Translations under genes and position numbers: made by a program
Shown: positions 24,551 through 33,754 of the stretch, one piece after another
How positions within the stretch are numbered: the first letter of the stretch is position 1
Layout: the number at the start of each line of letters is the position of its first letter
Notes under the pieces: generated by a model
Databases searched by the model: none
Told to the model about the DNA's origin: nothing
The model's input: the letters and a program-made list of their open reading frames with translations, nothing else
Assembly (NCBI GenBank): GCA_002471575.1
Contig: DKQG01000019.1
Coordinates: 1-61,984, forward strand
Length of the DNA: 61,984 nucleotides
Source: Alphaproteobacteria bacterium UBA7314
Lineage (GTDB): Bacteria; Pseudomonadota; Alphaproteobacteria; MPNO01; UBA830
Direction of reading: 5' to 3'

Positions 24551-24778
24551 TCAACTTTTCGCCGTTTCGTCCTTTTTCGCTTGGTCCGGCACGGCACCGC
24601 CTGTATCGGCGCTCATCGCCTGATCATTGGGCGGATCCGACTTGTCATCTTTGAGGTTTTTCTTGAAAGCGTTGATCCCTTTCGCCGCATCCCCCATCAG
24701 GCGTGGCAGCTTGCCCGCGCCGAATAACAGGATGACGACGAGCGCAATTAGGGCAATTTGCCATGGTCCTAAAGACAT
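24551..24778 (-). CDS. tatA: Sec-independent protein translocase TatA
   Basis: Pore-forming subunit of the Tat system. The 75 residues have one N-terminal helix (GPWQIALIALVVILLFGAGKLP), the FGAGKLP hinge typical of TatA, an amphipathic helix with DAAKGINAFKKNLKDD and a polar tail. First gene of tatABC. The 233 bases upstream contain no gene and probably hold the promoter. Confidence 0.93.
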   Translation of the reverse strand: MSLGPWQIALIALVVILLFGAGKLPRLMGDAAKGINAFKKNLKDDKSDPPNDQAMSADTGGAVPDQAKKDETAKS

Positions 24779-25011
24779 TTCGATCTCTCACGAACAATAA
24801 TAGAGCACCCGTGGATAATCGCAGAAAGCCCGGATAGCCGCAACGAAAACGGCAGGTATCCGTAATTTTTCGCCGCAAAAACAAACACATTCCGTTCGTT
24901 ACGAGTAACGCCGGTCTATACAGAAGCTGAATAGTCCGGTTTTTGCCGCCTCCCGACCCTTACGGCGACGGGAAGTCGTTGCGAAAGGTTGTAATTTTAA
25001 ACGACAGTGGA

Positions 25012-25809
25012 TCAGGGGGATTGTTGTTCTTCTCCGGCAGAGGGTTCTTCGGTCCCCACGTCCGCCGGTTCGGCGGTTATGTCGTCACCGTCGGACAATG
25101 CTTCCGGTTCCTCTTCTTCGGGTGCGACCTCGGCGACCGCGTCCTCATACATCTCTCCGGTATCGCCGATAATGGTCCCTGCCGGGCGGGTGTCCAACAG
25201 TCCCGACGCCTTGAGTTCGTCCAGTCCGGGCAAATCTGCCAGAGAATCCAGTCCGAATTCCTCAAGAAAAGCAGGGGTCGTGCCCCACGTAGTCGGACGG
25301 CCGGGCGTGCGTCGACGACCCACGGGTTTTATCCAGCCGGCCTCCAGCAGAACATCGAACGATCCTTTACTCACCGAAACCCCACGAATTTCCTCCACCT
25401 CGCTGCGGGTGACCGGCTGGTGGTAGGCAATGATCGCCAGGGATTCGACGGCGGCCCGTGACGGTTTCCGGCTCACTTTTCTCTCTATCCGCAAATGCGG
25501 CGATAGGTCTTCGGCGGTCCTCAATGACCACTTGCCCGCGACGCGGCTCAGATTGACGCCCCGTCCTTGGTACAGCGACTGGATTTCTTCCAGCACGGCA
25601 CCGACATCCGTATTTTCGGGTAAGCGTTCGGCAAGAAAATCGGTTCTTACCGGTTCGGTAGCTGCAAACAGCAGCGCTTCGACGATCCGGACCTCCTGCG
25701 TGATATCTGCTTCAAAGGTGTCCGTAGCTTCACCAACGGAACCGCCAGCCAGATCTTCGTCGATTTCACCTTCGGGTGAGTCAACAATTTCCTGAGATAT
25801 TTCAACCAT
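25012..25809 (-). CDS. scpB: Segregation and condensation protein B
   Basis: ScpB is the winged-helix (kite) subunit of the Smc-ScpAB condensin. The 265 residues carry two winged-helix units with EALLFAATEPVRTDFLAERLP, LSRVAGKWSLRTAEDLSPHL, ESLAIIAYHQPVTRSEVEEIRGVSV and GRRRTPGRPTTWGTTPAFLEEFGL, all family-typical. An acidic C-terminal tail of about 70 residues is extra. It overlaps scpA by 8 bases. Confidence 0.94.
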   Translation of the reverse strand: MVEISQEIVDSPEGEIDEDLAGGSVGEATDTFEADITQEVRIVEALLFAATEPVRTDFLAERLPENTDVGAVLEEIQSLYQGRGVNLSRVAGKWSLRTAEDLSPHLRIERKVSRKPSRAAVESLAIIAYHQPVTRSEVEEIRGVSVSKGSFDVLLEAGWIKPVGRRRTPGRPTTWGTTPAFLEEFGLDSLADLPGLDELKASGLLDTRPAGTIIGDTGEMYEDAVAEVAPEEEEPEALSDGDDITAEPADVGTEEPSAGEEQQSP

Positions 25810-26608
25810 TTGCAGACGTTTCCTTACCTTTTACAAAAATCGGTCCAAAGGCACTCAACTGGCGAATATTCGCCCTGCCTTCTTTTACAAGTTCAAGACT
25901 GGCGGCGAATGTCGATGCGACCGCCGACCGCCGCACGATCCCGTCCGATAATCCGTCGGGGAGGAATGCGCTGAGCGACGTCCAGTCGCCGACATGGCCG
26001 ATAATTCCGCGGAGACGTTCGATCGCCTCGCCCAGCGAAAAGAGCTGCGATGCCTCGATCGTCAGTTGCGATGCTGTCGCGCGACGCCGGTTGTCGCCGT
26101 ATGCTTTTAGCATCTCGTAAAGCGACACCTCGTAAACCGGTGTCCGGATTACCTCCATCCCTTCGGGCGCCCCGCGCGCGAATACGTCACGTCCGAGGCG
26201 CGGCATGACCAGGAGCTTCTCGCCGGCATCACGCATCGAATCCAATCGCCGGAGCTGGAAGGTCAGGGCTTCGGCCAGTTGGGGGCCTGAAGCTTCCTCG
26301 TCTTCTTCGGTCTCTGGTAATAACAGGCGGGATTTTAGATACGCCAGCCAAGCGGCCATCACCAGATAATCAGCTGCGATTTCGAGCCGAAGCTGTTTCG
26401 CAGCGGTGATAAAGGAAAGGTATTGTTCCGCCAGTGTCAGGATCGAGATTTTCGTTAGGTCGACCTTTTGCTGACGCGCCAGCGTCAGCAGCAGATCAAT
26501 CGGGCCTTCGAACCCGTCCAGATCAAGGACGAGATCGTACATTTCCCGGACGGGGCCTTCTTCAAATGTGTCCGTTATCTCGGACATGGTGTCGGCAATT
26601 CCTGACAT
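25802..26608 (-). CDS. scpA: Segregation and condensation protein A
   Basis: ScpA is the kleisin that bridges the Smc heads. The 268 residues include the N-terminal kleisin helix region LDGFEGPIDLLLTLARQQKVDLTKISI and AADYLVMAAWLAYLKSRLLLP, with a C-terminal winged helix (VVRRSAVASTFAASLELVKEGRANIRQ-type segment). The start is uncertain: 26608 is chosen over 26629 (GTG) and 26587 because it keeps a modest N-terminus; none has a strong ribosome site. It lies upstream of scpB and downstream of nagZ. Confidence 0.92.
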   Translation of the reverse strand: MSGIADTMSEITDTFEEGPVREMYDLVLDLDGFEGPIDLLLTLARQQKVDLTKISILTLAEQYLSFITAAKQLRLEIAADYLVMAAWLAYLKSRLLLPETEEDEEASGPQLAEALTFQLRRLDSMRDAGEKLLVMPRLGRDVFARGAPEGMEVIRTPVYEVSLYEMLKAYGDNRRRATASQLTIEASQLFSLGEAIERLRGIIGHVGDWTSLSAFLPDGLSDGIVRRSAVASTFAASLELVKEGRANIRQLSAFGPIFVKGKETSANG

Positions 26609-26685
26609 AACGAATAACGCTGGTATCACAAATTATAAGGCTTCCCTGAGATGCAGGCTAATCGCCAACCCAGTCGAACCAGTGG

Positions 26686-27714
26686 CTAGCCACCTCCGAG
26701 AAACGCAGAAATCCGACGTTTTGCCGCATTCCTGTCGAATTCCGCCGAATCACCTATCAGCTCTACGGCGGAATCTAGACGAGCCGCGGAATCCGGCCGT
26801 AAAGGCGGACAGGTTTCGGCGATCGAAACCATGTCTTCAAAATTGCCGTCGCAATGCAGCGCAAGGTCGCATCCGGCGTCGAGAACCGATGCCACCCGTT
26901 CACTGAGCGATCCCGACAAGGCCTTCATGCAGATGTCATCGGAAAACAATAAACCATCAAATCCGATTTCGTCACGGATCGTGTCATTTACTATCCGACG
27001 CGAGGAGCTGCCCGGACAGGTTGGGTCGATCGCCGAATAGACGATATGAGCAGTCATCCCCGCCGGTGCACCTGCTAAATCTAGGAACGGTGCGAAATCA
27101 GTCCGGCGGAGCTCCCCCACAGGCGTATCGACTCGAGGCAGCTCCTGATGACTGTCGGCAAACGCCCGGCCATGTCCGGGTATATGCTTAATCACCGGCA
27201 GTATACCGCCGCGGAGAAGTCCGTCGCATACCGCCTGGCCCAGCGTCGAGACCAGCGCCGAGTCGTCGGAGAAGGCACGGTCACCGATGATTTCGTGACT
27301 GCCTTCGACGGGTAAATCGAGCACCGGCGCACAGTTAACGTTGATACCCAGGGTAACAAGATCGGCAGCTATGAGACGATAATTAAGAGCCACACACGCC
27401 GCAGCTTCGTCCCGATCCGAAGCTGCCATTTCGCCGAAGAGGCGCATCGGTGGATACTCAGGCCAGTGCGGCGGCCGCAGACGCTGGACCCGACCGCCTT
27501 CCTGGTCGATCAGGATCAAGATTCTCCCGTTGCCTGATATTTCCCTGAATACGTCTGTCAGCCGCCGAACCTGGTCGGGCGTGTCAATATTGCGGGAGAA
27601 AAGGATAAGCCCCGCCGGTTCGCAGTCCCTGAATAGAGAGATTTCGTCCGGCGTTAGCGATAGTCCGGCGCAGCCAAAGACGACCGCCGCCGGTGCAGTA
27701 TCAGCGCCGGACAA
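26686..27714 (-). CDS. nagZ: Beta-N-acetylhexosaminidase NagZ
   Basis: A family GH3 glycosidase that removes GlcNAc from anhydro-muropeptides in cytoplasmic peptidoglycan recycling. The 342 residues contain LILIDQEGGRVQRL, the catalytic-loop motif IKHIPGHGRAFADSHQELP (usually KHFPGHG), the GMTAHIVYSAID segment and the nucleophile region FSDDICMKAL. It overlaps the SPOR-domain gene by 14 bases, linking it to cell-wall functions. Confidence 0.94.
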   Translation of the reverse strand: MSGADTAPAAVVFGCAGLSLTPDEISLFRDCEPAGLILFSRNIDTPDQVRRLTDVFREISGNGRILILIDQEGGRVQRLRPPHWPEYPPMRLFGEMAASDRDEAAACVALNYRLIAADLVTLGINVNCAPVLDLPVEGSHEIIGDRAFSDDSALVSTLGQAVCDGLLRGGILPVIKHIPGHGRAFADSHQELPRVDTPVGELRRTDFAPFLDLAGAPAGMTAHIVYSAIDPTCPGSSSRRIVNDTIRDEIGFDGLLFSDDICMKALSGSLSERVASVLDAGCDLALHCDGNFEDMVSIAETCPPLRPDSAARLDSAVELIGDSAEFDRNAAKRRISAFLGGG

Positions 27715-28540
27715 CGAGACAGCTCAGCTTCCGCTGTTTAAGCCGTGTGCAAAGGGTTGCCGCTTGGCTCTTTGATGACAAAGGACCCGCCTGCATACGG
27801 TAATACGTACCGCGTCCGGCACTCAGCACCGTGCGTTCCACTATAAGCGGAAGGTTCCCAAGCAAGTCCTTATGCTTTCCTTTGATCGACGTCCAACTTT
27901 TCCGTACAGCAGTCTCAGAAGGTAGCGAGGAGATTTGGACCCGATAACGTCCGCCAGCCGGAGGTTTGGATGCCGCCGACAGCGTTTTCGCCGGTGGTTT
28001 CTTGGCAACGGGCTTTTTTGCAGGCGCAGTTGGGGGCGGCGGTCCGGGTATTTTTGGTTCATTTTTTGACAACTTCGGCGGCGGTGGCCGCGGCAAGGAA
28101 GGCGCTTTCGGCGCTGCGGTCGTTCCGTCTGCCAGCTCGAGCTTCATGGCCTGTTTCGGCGCAATTGCGGAGGTTGTCGGGCTCGTCATCGGTTTTTCTG
28201 GCGGCGGCAGCAGACGCTCCACGCGTTCCGGTTGTTTCTCCGCTTCGAGGCGCGTGAAAACTTCCTTGTCCCGGTTGGGGACTTTCATGCCGCCGGGGCT
28301 TTCGGGGCGGACCTTTACGGGTCCTTCTTGTGCCTGAATCACCGGAGGCACCTTGGTTTCGGCTGCCTGACGCCCCTTGTTGTAGGCGTAGAGAATTACG
28401 ACGCAGAAACCGAGTACCGCCGCAATGGCGACCAGCGCGGTCATGATATGACGCCCGCGTCGACTGTGGCGGGAGACGTCCATTGTAGTTTCCCTGGGGT
28501 CGATCCGATTGCTTTCCACAGATCGAAAATCATCCGCCAT
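27701..28540 (-). CDS. SPOR-domain membrane protein
   Basis: A 279-residue bitopic protein with a short cytoplasmic N-terminus, one membrane helix (IMTALVAIAAVLGFCVVILYAY), a long Pro/Lys-rich linker (about residues 70-195) and a C-terminal SPOR domain (GGRYRVQISSLPSETAVRKSW ... AGPLSSKSQAATLCTRLKQR). SPOR domains bind denuded glycan strands at the division septum, so a septal role is likely. Its ATG shares one base with the argS stop (TGATG). It is often encoded between argS and nagZ in Rhodospirillales. Confidence 0.88.
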   Translation of the reverse strand: MADDFRSVESNRIDPRETTMDVSRHSRRGRHIMTALVAIAAVLGFCVVILYAYNKGRQAAETKVPPVIQAQEGPVKVRPESPGGMKVPNRDKEVFTRLEAEKQPERVERLLPPPEKPMTSPTTSAIAPKQAMKLELADGTTAAPKAPSLPRPPPPKLSKNEPKIPGPPPPTAPAKKPVAKKPPAKTLSAASKPPAGGRYRVQISSLPSETAVRKSWTSIKGKHKDLLGNLPLIVERTVLSAGRGTYYRMQAGPLSSKSQAATLCTRLKQRKLSCLVVRR

Positions 28541-30294
28541 CAGCGCATCTCCTCAACCGGTTTGACACCCATTACGGCAAGCCCCGACGCGATTACCACA
28601 GCCATTGCCCTGACCATCGCGAGACGAGCTGCCGTCAGTACTTCGTGATCGGCGATTATGAACCGAAGTGAAACGTCTTCGTTCCCCTTGTTCCACAAAC
28701 CGTGGAATGCAGCCGCGATATCATTAAGATAGTAGGCGATCCTGTGTGGCTCACGCGCCAGAGCGGCCGTCTCTACAAGCCTTGGCCATCCTGCGAGCAG
28801 TCTCATCAAAGCCAGTTCCGCTTCATCGGTAAGATGGGACATATCAGCTTTCGCGAGGGTCGAATCGTCAACCGATAGCCCCGGCATATGCTCGACCGCG
28901 TTTCTCAGAACGGAACAGGCGCGTGCGTGGGCATACTGAACATAGAACACCGGATTGTCGCGGGACTGCTCCAGCGCCTCCTTAAGGTCGAAATCGAGCG
29001 GCGCATCGTTGCCCCTGGTCAGCATCATAAAGCGGACGACATCCTTACCGACCTGGTCGACAACCTCGCGAAGCGTGACGAATGTCCCTGCCCGTTTTGA
29101 CATGCGGACGGGTTCGCCGCTCTCGAACAGGTTCACCAGATTGCAGATACGAACATCAAGTACGGCCTTGCTGCCGGTGGTTGCGTCAACCGCCGCCTGC
29201 ATCCGTTTGATGTACCCCTTGTGATCCGCGCCCCAGACATCGATCATTTCGCCGAAGCCGCGGCGAAACTTATCTAAATGATAGGCAACATCAGCGGCGA
29301 AATAGGTCCAGCTCCCGTCCGATTTCTTCAGTGGGCGGTCGATATCGTCGCCGAAACTGGTCGAGCGAAACAGGTATTGTTCGCGGTCTTCCCAGTCATC
29401 GGGCTTTTGACCCTTGGGCGGTTCCAGTCTGCCCCAGTAAACGAGATCGCGCGCTTCGAGCTCGAATACGACCTCGCCGATTGCTTCATTTTCATGAAGC
29501 GACCGCTCGGATGTAAAAACATCGTGCGATATGCCAAGCGCTGACAAATCCTCTCGAATCAAGGTCATCATGGCATCGATCACGAAGTCTCGTACAAACT
29601 TTGTATCGCCATCTGTAATTGCTGCAGAAATTACATCGTCTTCGAGGGCAGCAAGATCTCTGCCGACAGGGATCAGGTATTCACCCGGATATAGTCCATC
29701 CGGTATTTCTCCGACGTCCTCGCCAAGCGCTTGTTTGAACCGATGCACAGCGCTGCGTGTGAGCACATCAATCTGAACGCCGGCGTCGTTGATGTAGTAT
29801 TCTCGGGTAACGTCGAAGCCCGCCTTCGCAAGCAAGGCGGCAAGAACATCGCCGATCACGGCACCGCGCGCATGACCGACATGCATTGGTCCGGTCGGAT
29901 TGGCTGAAACGTATTCGACGTTGATAGCCTGTCCGCCGCCAATATCGGTATCGCCATAGGCGACCCCAGCAGTCAGGATCTCAACGATCTGCTGCTGCCA
30001 CAGAACCGCAGCAAGTCGCAGGTTTATGAAGCCGGGCCCCGCAATCTCCACGCTGTCGACACCATCCGCGTCAACAAGCTTAGCGGCGACGAGTTCGGCA
30101 AGATTGCGTGGTTTCTGCCCGGCAGGCTTTGCAAGCACCATGGCAACGTTGGTCGAAATGTCGCCGTGTGACGGATCTCGGGGTGGTTCGATGGAAATCC
30201 GATCGAGCGAGAGGCCAGCAGGCAATTTGCCTTCGGTCGACAGGCTTTTAACGATTTCCTCAATAGCCTGCCGATACTTGTTGAAAACGTTCAT
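28540..30294 (-). CDS. argS: Arginyl-tRNA synthetase
   Basis: Class I synthetase for tRNA-Arg. The 584 residues include the Add1 tRNA-binding N-terminal domain (PRDPSHGDISTNVAM), the HIGH-type motif SANPTGPMHVGHARG, and a C-terminal DALR anticodon-binding domain with VQYAHARACSVLRN. The start MNVFNKYRQAIEEIV at 30294 overlaps the dgt stop by 4 bases; a longer upstream reading runs through the dgt end and is not protein-like. Confidence 0.96.
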   Translation of the reverse strand: MNVFNKYRQAIEEIVKSLSTEGKLPAGLSLDRISIEPPRDPSHGDISTNVAMVLAKPAGQKPRNLAELVAAKLVDADGVDSVEIAGPGFINLRLAAVLWQQQIVEILTAGVAYGDTDIGGGQAINVEYVSANPTGPMHVGHARGAVIGDVLAALLAKAGFDVTREYYINDAGVQIDVLTRSAVHRFKQALGEDVGEIPDGLYPGEYLIPVGRDLAALEDDVISAAITDGDTKFVRDFVIDAMMTLIREDLSALGISHDVFTSERSLHENEAIGEVVFELEARDLVYWGRLEPPKGQKPDDWEDREQYLFRSTSFGDDIDRPLKKSDGSWTYFAADVAYHLDKFRRGFGEMIDVWGADHKGYIKRMQAAVDATTGSKAVLDVRICNLVNLFESGEPVRMSKRAGTFVTLREVVDQVGKDVVRFMMLTRGNDAPLDFDLKEALEQSRDNPVFYVQYAHARACSVLRNAVEHMPGLSVDDSTLAKADMSHLTDEAELALMRLLAGWPRLVETAALAREPHRIAYYLNDIAAAFHGLWNKGNEDVSLRFIIADHEVLTAARLAMVRAMAVVIASGLAVMGVKPVEEMR

Positions 30295-31475
30295 CTGTTC
30301 TCTTCGTATACGTCGTAGAGCCTTCGGTGCTCGTCCAGAGCGAACCTGTCGGTCATGCCAGCAATATAATCCGCCACATGGCGGGCCCGCATGGTCCGAT
30401 CCAGCTGTTCCGCCCCTGAACGCCATTCCTCTGGTAGGCATTCAGGTTCGTCCACATACAGCGTAAACAGGTCGGCGACCACCCGTCTTGCCTTGCTGGT
30501 CATTCGGTTGACCCGATAGTGCCGATACATGCGCTCGAACAGGAACTCCTTCAAGGCCCTGTTATCAGCTTCTAGCGTATCTGAAAACGCGACGAGCGGT
30601 GCGCCTTGTTCGCGGACCTCATCAATCGAACGCGGACGCGCGTCGGAAATCCGTCGTCCCGTTTCGGCCAGTAGGTCGTTGACCATGACATTTATCAGCC
30701 GCCTGCCGGTTTCGTGAAAAAGCCTGCTGTTTTCCAATTGGGGATACCGTTTCCGGACCTCTCCGATTATTGGCCCCAAAATAGGAACGTCGGATAGATC
30801 CTCTGTCGTGAACAATCCGGCGCGAAGGCCGTCATCCACGTCATGGGAATGGTAGGCGATATCGTCCGATAGTGCGGCTATCTGGGCTTCGATACCCGGC
30901 CAAGTGTGAAGTTCCAGGTCATATCTGGACGTGTATTCGTTTAGCGCCCATGGAAGTTCGCCTGTTAAAGGCCCGTTGTGCTTTGCGATCCCTTCTAGGG
31001 TTTCCCAGGTAAGGTTCAATCCGTCGAACTCGGCGTATCTGGCTTCCAGCTCTGTGATTATACGTAATGTCTGGCCGTTATGGTCGAAACCGCCGTGGGG
31101 CTGCATCGCCTCGTCAAGCGACTCTTCTCCAGCGTGCCCGAAAGGTGTATGTCCCAGGTCGTGCGCAAGCGAAAGTGCCTCTGCGAGGTCTTCGTCAACA
31201 GACAGCGACCGGGCCAGCGACCGGGCGATCTGCGCAACTTCGAGGCTATGCGTCAGACGTGTGCGGTAATAGTCGCCTTCGTGATACACAAAGACTTGGG
31301 TTTTGTGCTTCAAACGGCGAAACGCCCCGGAATGGATAATTCGGTCCCGGTCGCGCTGAAAAACCGTACGTGTCGGACTTTCGTCTTCGGGAAACACCCG
31401 ACCGCGCGTCAGCGCCGGATGACACGCATAGGGCGCGAGGCTGGATGCAGGCAGTGATCCGTCGGCGGGGCTCAT
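30291..31475 (-). CDS. dgt: dGTP triphosphohydrolase-like HD protein
   Basis: HD-domain enzyme that hydrolyses dNTPs to deoxynucleosides and triphosphate. The 394 residues have FRRLKHKTQVFVYHEGDYYRTRLTHSLEV (first metal His), the HD signature SLAHDLGHTPFGHAGEE, and FDHNGQTLRIITELE. The architecture matches the bacterial type 2 dGTPase-like family that is encoded beside argS in alphaproteobacteria. It is transcribed with argS and divergent from erpA. Confidence 0.93.
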   Translation of the reverse strand: MSPADGSLPASSLAPYACHPALTRGRVFPEDESPTRTVFQRDRDRIIHSGAFRRLKHKTQVFVYHEGDYYRTRLTHSLEVAQIARSLARSLSVDEDLAEALSLAHDLGHTPFGHAGEESLDEAMQPHGGFDHNGQTLRIITELEARYAEFDGLNLTWETLEGIAKHNGPLTGELPWALNEYTSRYDLELHTWPGIEAQIAALSDDIAYHSHDVDDGLRAGLFTTEDLSDVPILGPIIGEVRKRYPQLENSRLFHETGRRLINVMVNDLLAETGRRISDARPRSIDEVREQGAPLVAFSDTLEADNRALKEFLFERMYRHYRVNRMTSKARRVVADLFTLYVDEPECLPEEWRSGAEQLDRTMRARHVADYIAGMTDRFALDEHRRLYDVYEENR

Positions 31476-31614
31476 TCAGTTAAGTTAAACCCGGCAATCC
31501 GGCACTGCAACGGAATCGGCAACGCCGATTTGGACTTGGTAACAACTTTGGACAACATTGACGGAAGCTTTACTTCAACTAAAATAGAATAGGTTCTGAA
31601 ACGGAAGTCTTGCT

Positions 31615-31968
31615 ATGCTCGACGGTCATATTGATACAGCCAAGCAAATCACAGTCAGCGACTCAGCCGTTGCCCGACTTAAGGAATTGCAGGCCGAAGA
31701 CGAACACTCAGGCATGATGCTGCGCGTCGCAGTCGGAGGCGGCGGCTGTTCGGGCTTCCAGTACAGTTTTACCTTCGATAATCAGGTCAACGATGATGAC
31801 CAAACCATTGAAAAGGATGGCATAATCATTGTTATCGATGAAATGTCCTGGGAATATTTGGCGGGATCGGAAATTGGGTACAAGACCGAACTGATCGGCG
31901 CTTATTTTTCGATCGACAACCCGAACGCCGCATCGACTTGCGGCTGCGGGACGTCCTTCGCACTGTAG
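31615..31968 (+). CDS. erpA: Iron-sulfur cluster insertion protein ErpA
   Basis: A-type carrier that delivers Fe-S clusters to target proteins. The 117 residues carry the three family cysteines in GGGGCSGFQYSFTFD and ASTCGCGTSF, the second near the C-terminus. The 10-residue N-terminal leader and the short spacing agree with ErpA/IscA2 more than SufA. CGGAAG lies 7 bases before the ATG. Divergent from dgt. Confidence 0.93.
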   Translation: MLDGHIDTAKQITVSDSAVARLKELQAEDEHSGMMLRVAVGGGGCSGFQYSFTFDNQVNDDDQTIEKDGIIIVIDEMSWEYLAGSEIGYKTELIGAYFSIDNPNAASTCGCGTSFAL

Positions 31969-32513
31969 GGGACAGTGCGCCCATCTCTGAAGTATCAGAC
32001 AATATTTTGCCTGACTGAATCTTGAATTTGCAAAATCCGGCAGCGCTTTCCGATAAAATCATTACCTAGGTTTAATTTGTGCTCTGCGGGTATCTTTGTG
32101 CCGACATTCCCGGTACGGGAGGTAAGCGTGGGGGCAGGCAAACTTTTAAAGAAGTGACCTTCTAAGAGGCAATCGGCGAAGAGTAGGCCTGCGCCGTCGT
32201 AGGCGTCCTCGTCTGGGGTGTCTCAAGCGCTACGGCAACAATTAATGAGCCCGTCATGCATGTCTCGAGGTGCGTACGTCGCATGAGACCCGGCAGATAT
32301 ATCAACCCCGCCGGCGAATTCAATGCCTAACGACAATTCGACCCGTGCGGCGTGTCATTCATACAAGTGGCTGCAGGTTAAGATAATCGAACGGGTGTTT
32401 GGCAAAAACATAATCAACGCTCCTCTGCGGGCTAATCGTTACTGCCGGTATTTCATTGGGACCGGTTAGTCGCTACAACATGCGGTCTTCGTAATCGAGC
32501 AACGGAAGCCGCT
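31969..32513. other. 545-base intergenic stretch with no recognised gene
   Basis: No convincing gene or terminator was found. The best open frame is 48 codons from an ATG near 32323 (MPNDNSTRAACHSYKW) with no ribosome site and no family I know. The length is unusual beside the compact neighbours; a small RNA or a decayed gene would both fit. Confidence 0.3.
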
Positions 32514-33284
32514 TTGACCGTTATCGCTACCTGGAACGTAAACTCCGTCCGCGCCCGCCTGCCCAGGGTTCTCGAATGGCTCGATGAATTCGAGCCCGAT
32601 GTCGCATTGCTGCAGGAACTGAAGGCAACCGACGAAACTTTTCCCAGGCTGGAAATCGAAGACAGGGGCTACAACGTCGAAATTCACGGGCAAAAGAATT
32701 TTAACGGCGTGGGCATTCTGTCCAAGTCACCGATCGAAGACATAACCCGCGGCCTGCCCAACAATAACGATGACGACCAGGCCCGCTATATCGAGGCGTT
32801 CACTGCGGGTTTCAGGGTCGCCTCGATATACCTGCCGAACGGCAACCCAGCGCCGGGCGATAAATACGACTACAAGCTGCGCTGGATGGAATGTTTGTGC
32901 GATCACATGCGAGAACGCCTGACGTTGGACGAAGCCATCGTATTCGGCGGCGATTATAATATCGTGCCGACCGACGACGACGTGCACGATCCGGAAGGCT
33001 GGGCCAACGATGCGTTATGCCTTCCCGAGAGCCGCAATCGCTTTCGCCGGATGCTCTATCTAGGCCTGACGGACGCCTACCGCGTGATTCACAAGGAACC
33101 TCACAAATACAGCTTCTGGGATTATCAGCGCGGCGCCTGGCAGAAGGATTTCGGTGTCCGTATCGATCATCTTTTGCTGTCGCCTCAGGCTGCGGATCGG
33201 CTGAAGACTGCGGATATAGACCGCGGTCCGCGCGGTAAGGAAAAGGCATCAGACCACACACCGGTCTGGTGTGAACTAGAGTAA
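32514..33284 (+). CDS. xth: Exodeoxyribonuclease III
   Basis: AP endonuclease/3'-5' exonuclease of base excision repair. The 256 residues of the exonuclease-endonuclease-phosphatase fold include IATWNVNSVRARL, LLQELKATDETFP (metal Glu), FGGDYNIVPTDDDVHDP, and the C-terminal RIDHLLLSPQAADRL and SDHTPVWCEL (catalytic Asp/His). The TTG start at 32514 has GGAAG 7 bases ahead and matches the family N-terminus. A small membrane-protein gene follows after 5 bases. Confidence 0.94.
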   Translation: MTVIATWNVNSVRARLPRVLEWLDEFEPDVALLQELKATDETFPRLEIEDRGYNVEIHGQKNFNGVGILSKSPIEDITRGLPNNNDDDQARYIEAFTAGFRVASIYLPNGNPAPGDKYDYKLRWMECLCDHMRERLTLDEAIVFGGDYNIVPTDDDVHDPEGWANDALCLPESRNRFRRMLYLGLTDAYRVIHKEPHKYSFWDYQRGAWQKDFGVRIDHLLLSPQAADRLKTADIDRGPRGKEKASDHTPVWCELE

Positions 33285-33289
33285 AGCCG

Positions 33290-33478
33290 ATGTTGCGGGA
33301 GGCGCTTCGCTACGTTCTGATCGGTCTTGGGTTCGGGTTGGTCTGGGCGGCGATTGTGTACACCAACGGAACGATCACGAGTTTAAACCAACTTGCCGGG
33401 CCGGTGATCGTGTTTGGTGTGGCGGGCCTCATTATGTGGGGCTTGCGCCGCGCTGTCATCGCTTTGAGAAACCTGTAG
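33290..33478 (+). CDS. Small two-helix membrane protein
   Basis: 62 residues with two hydrophobic helices (about 6-24 and 36-53, ending MWGLRRAVIALRNL) and a short polar turn, a hairpin topology. It begins 5 bases after the xth stop, so it is probably co-transcribed. I do not recognise a family and its role is unknown. The 276 bases that follow up to ilvD contain no gene I can support. Confidence 0.6.
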   Translation: MLREALRYVLIGLGFGLVWAAIVYTNGTITSLNQLAGPVIVFGVAGLIMWGLRRAVIALRNL

Positions 33479-33754
33479 CTGCCAATCCGAATGGACCGTA
33501 AATTGCTTCCGTAACTCCATGTGTCCGACTGTCATGGGCCGCATCGCCTGCGTTAGGAACTCGCGTCTTTCACACCTGTTCGGTTTTGGTGCGCCCGCTA
33601 GATACACCGCTGCAGCCGGCGATCGCAGCGAGGATCAGACCGATCTAAAAAGGTTCCACGGGAATTCCTTCGTTCCCGGTCACGGCTACCTGTTTAAGTA
33701 GGACAGGGTAAATTCAGGCTAAGCTCCCTTCACGTGGTTGTGTCTGCCCGTATG

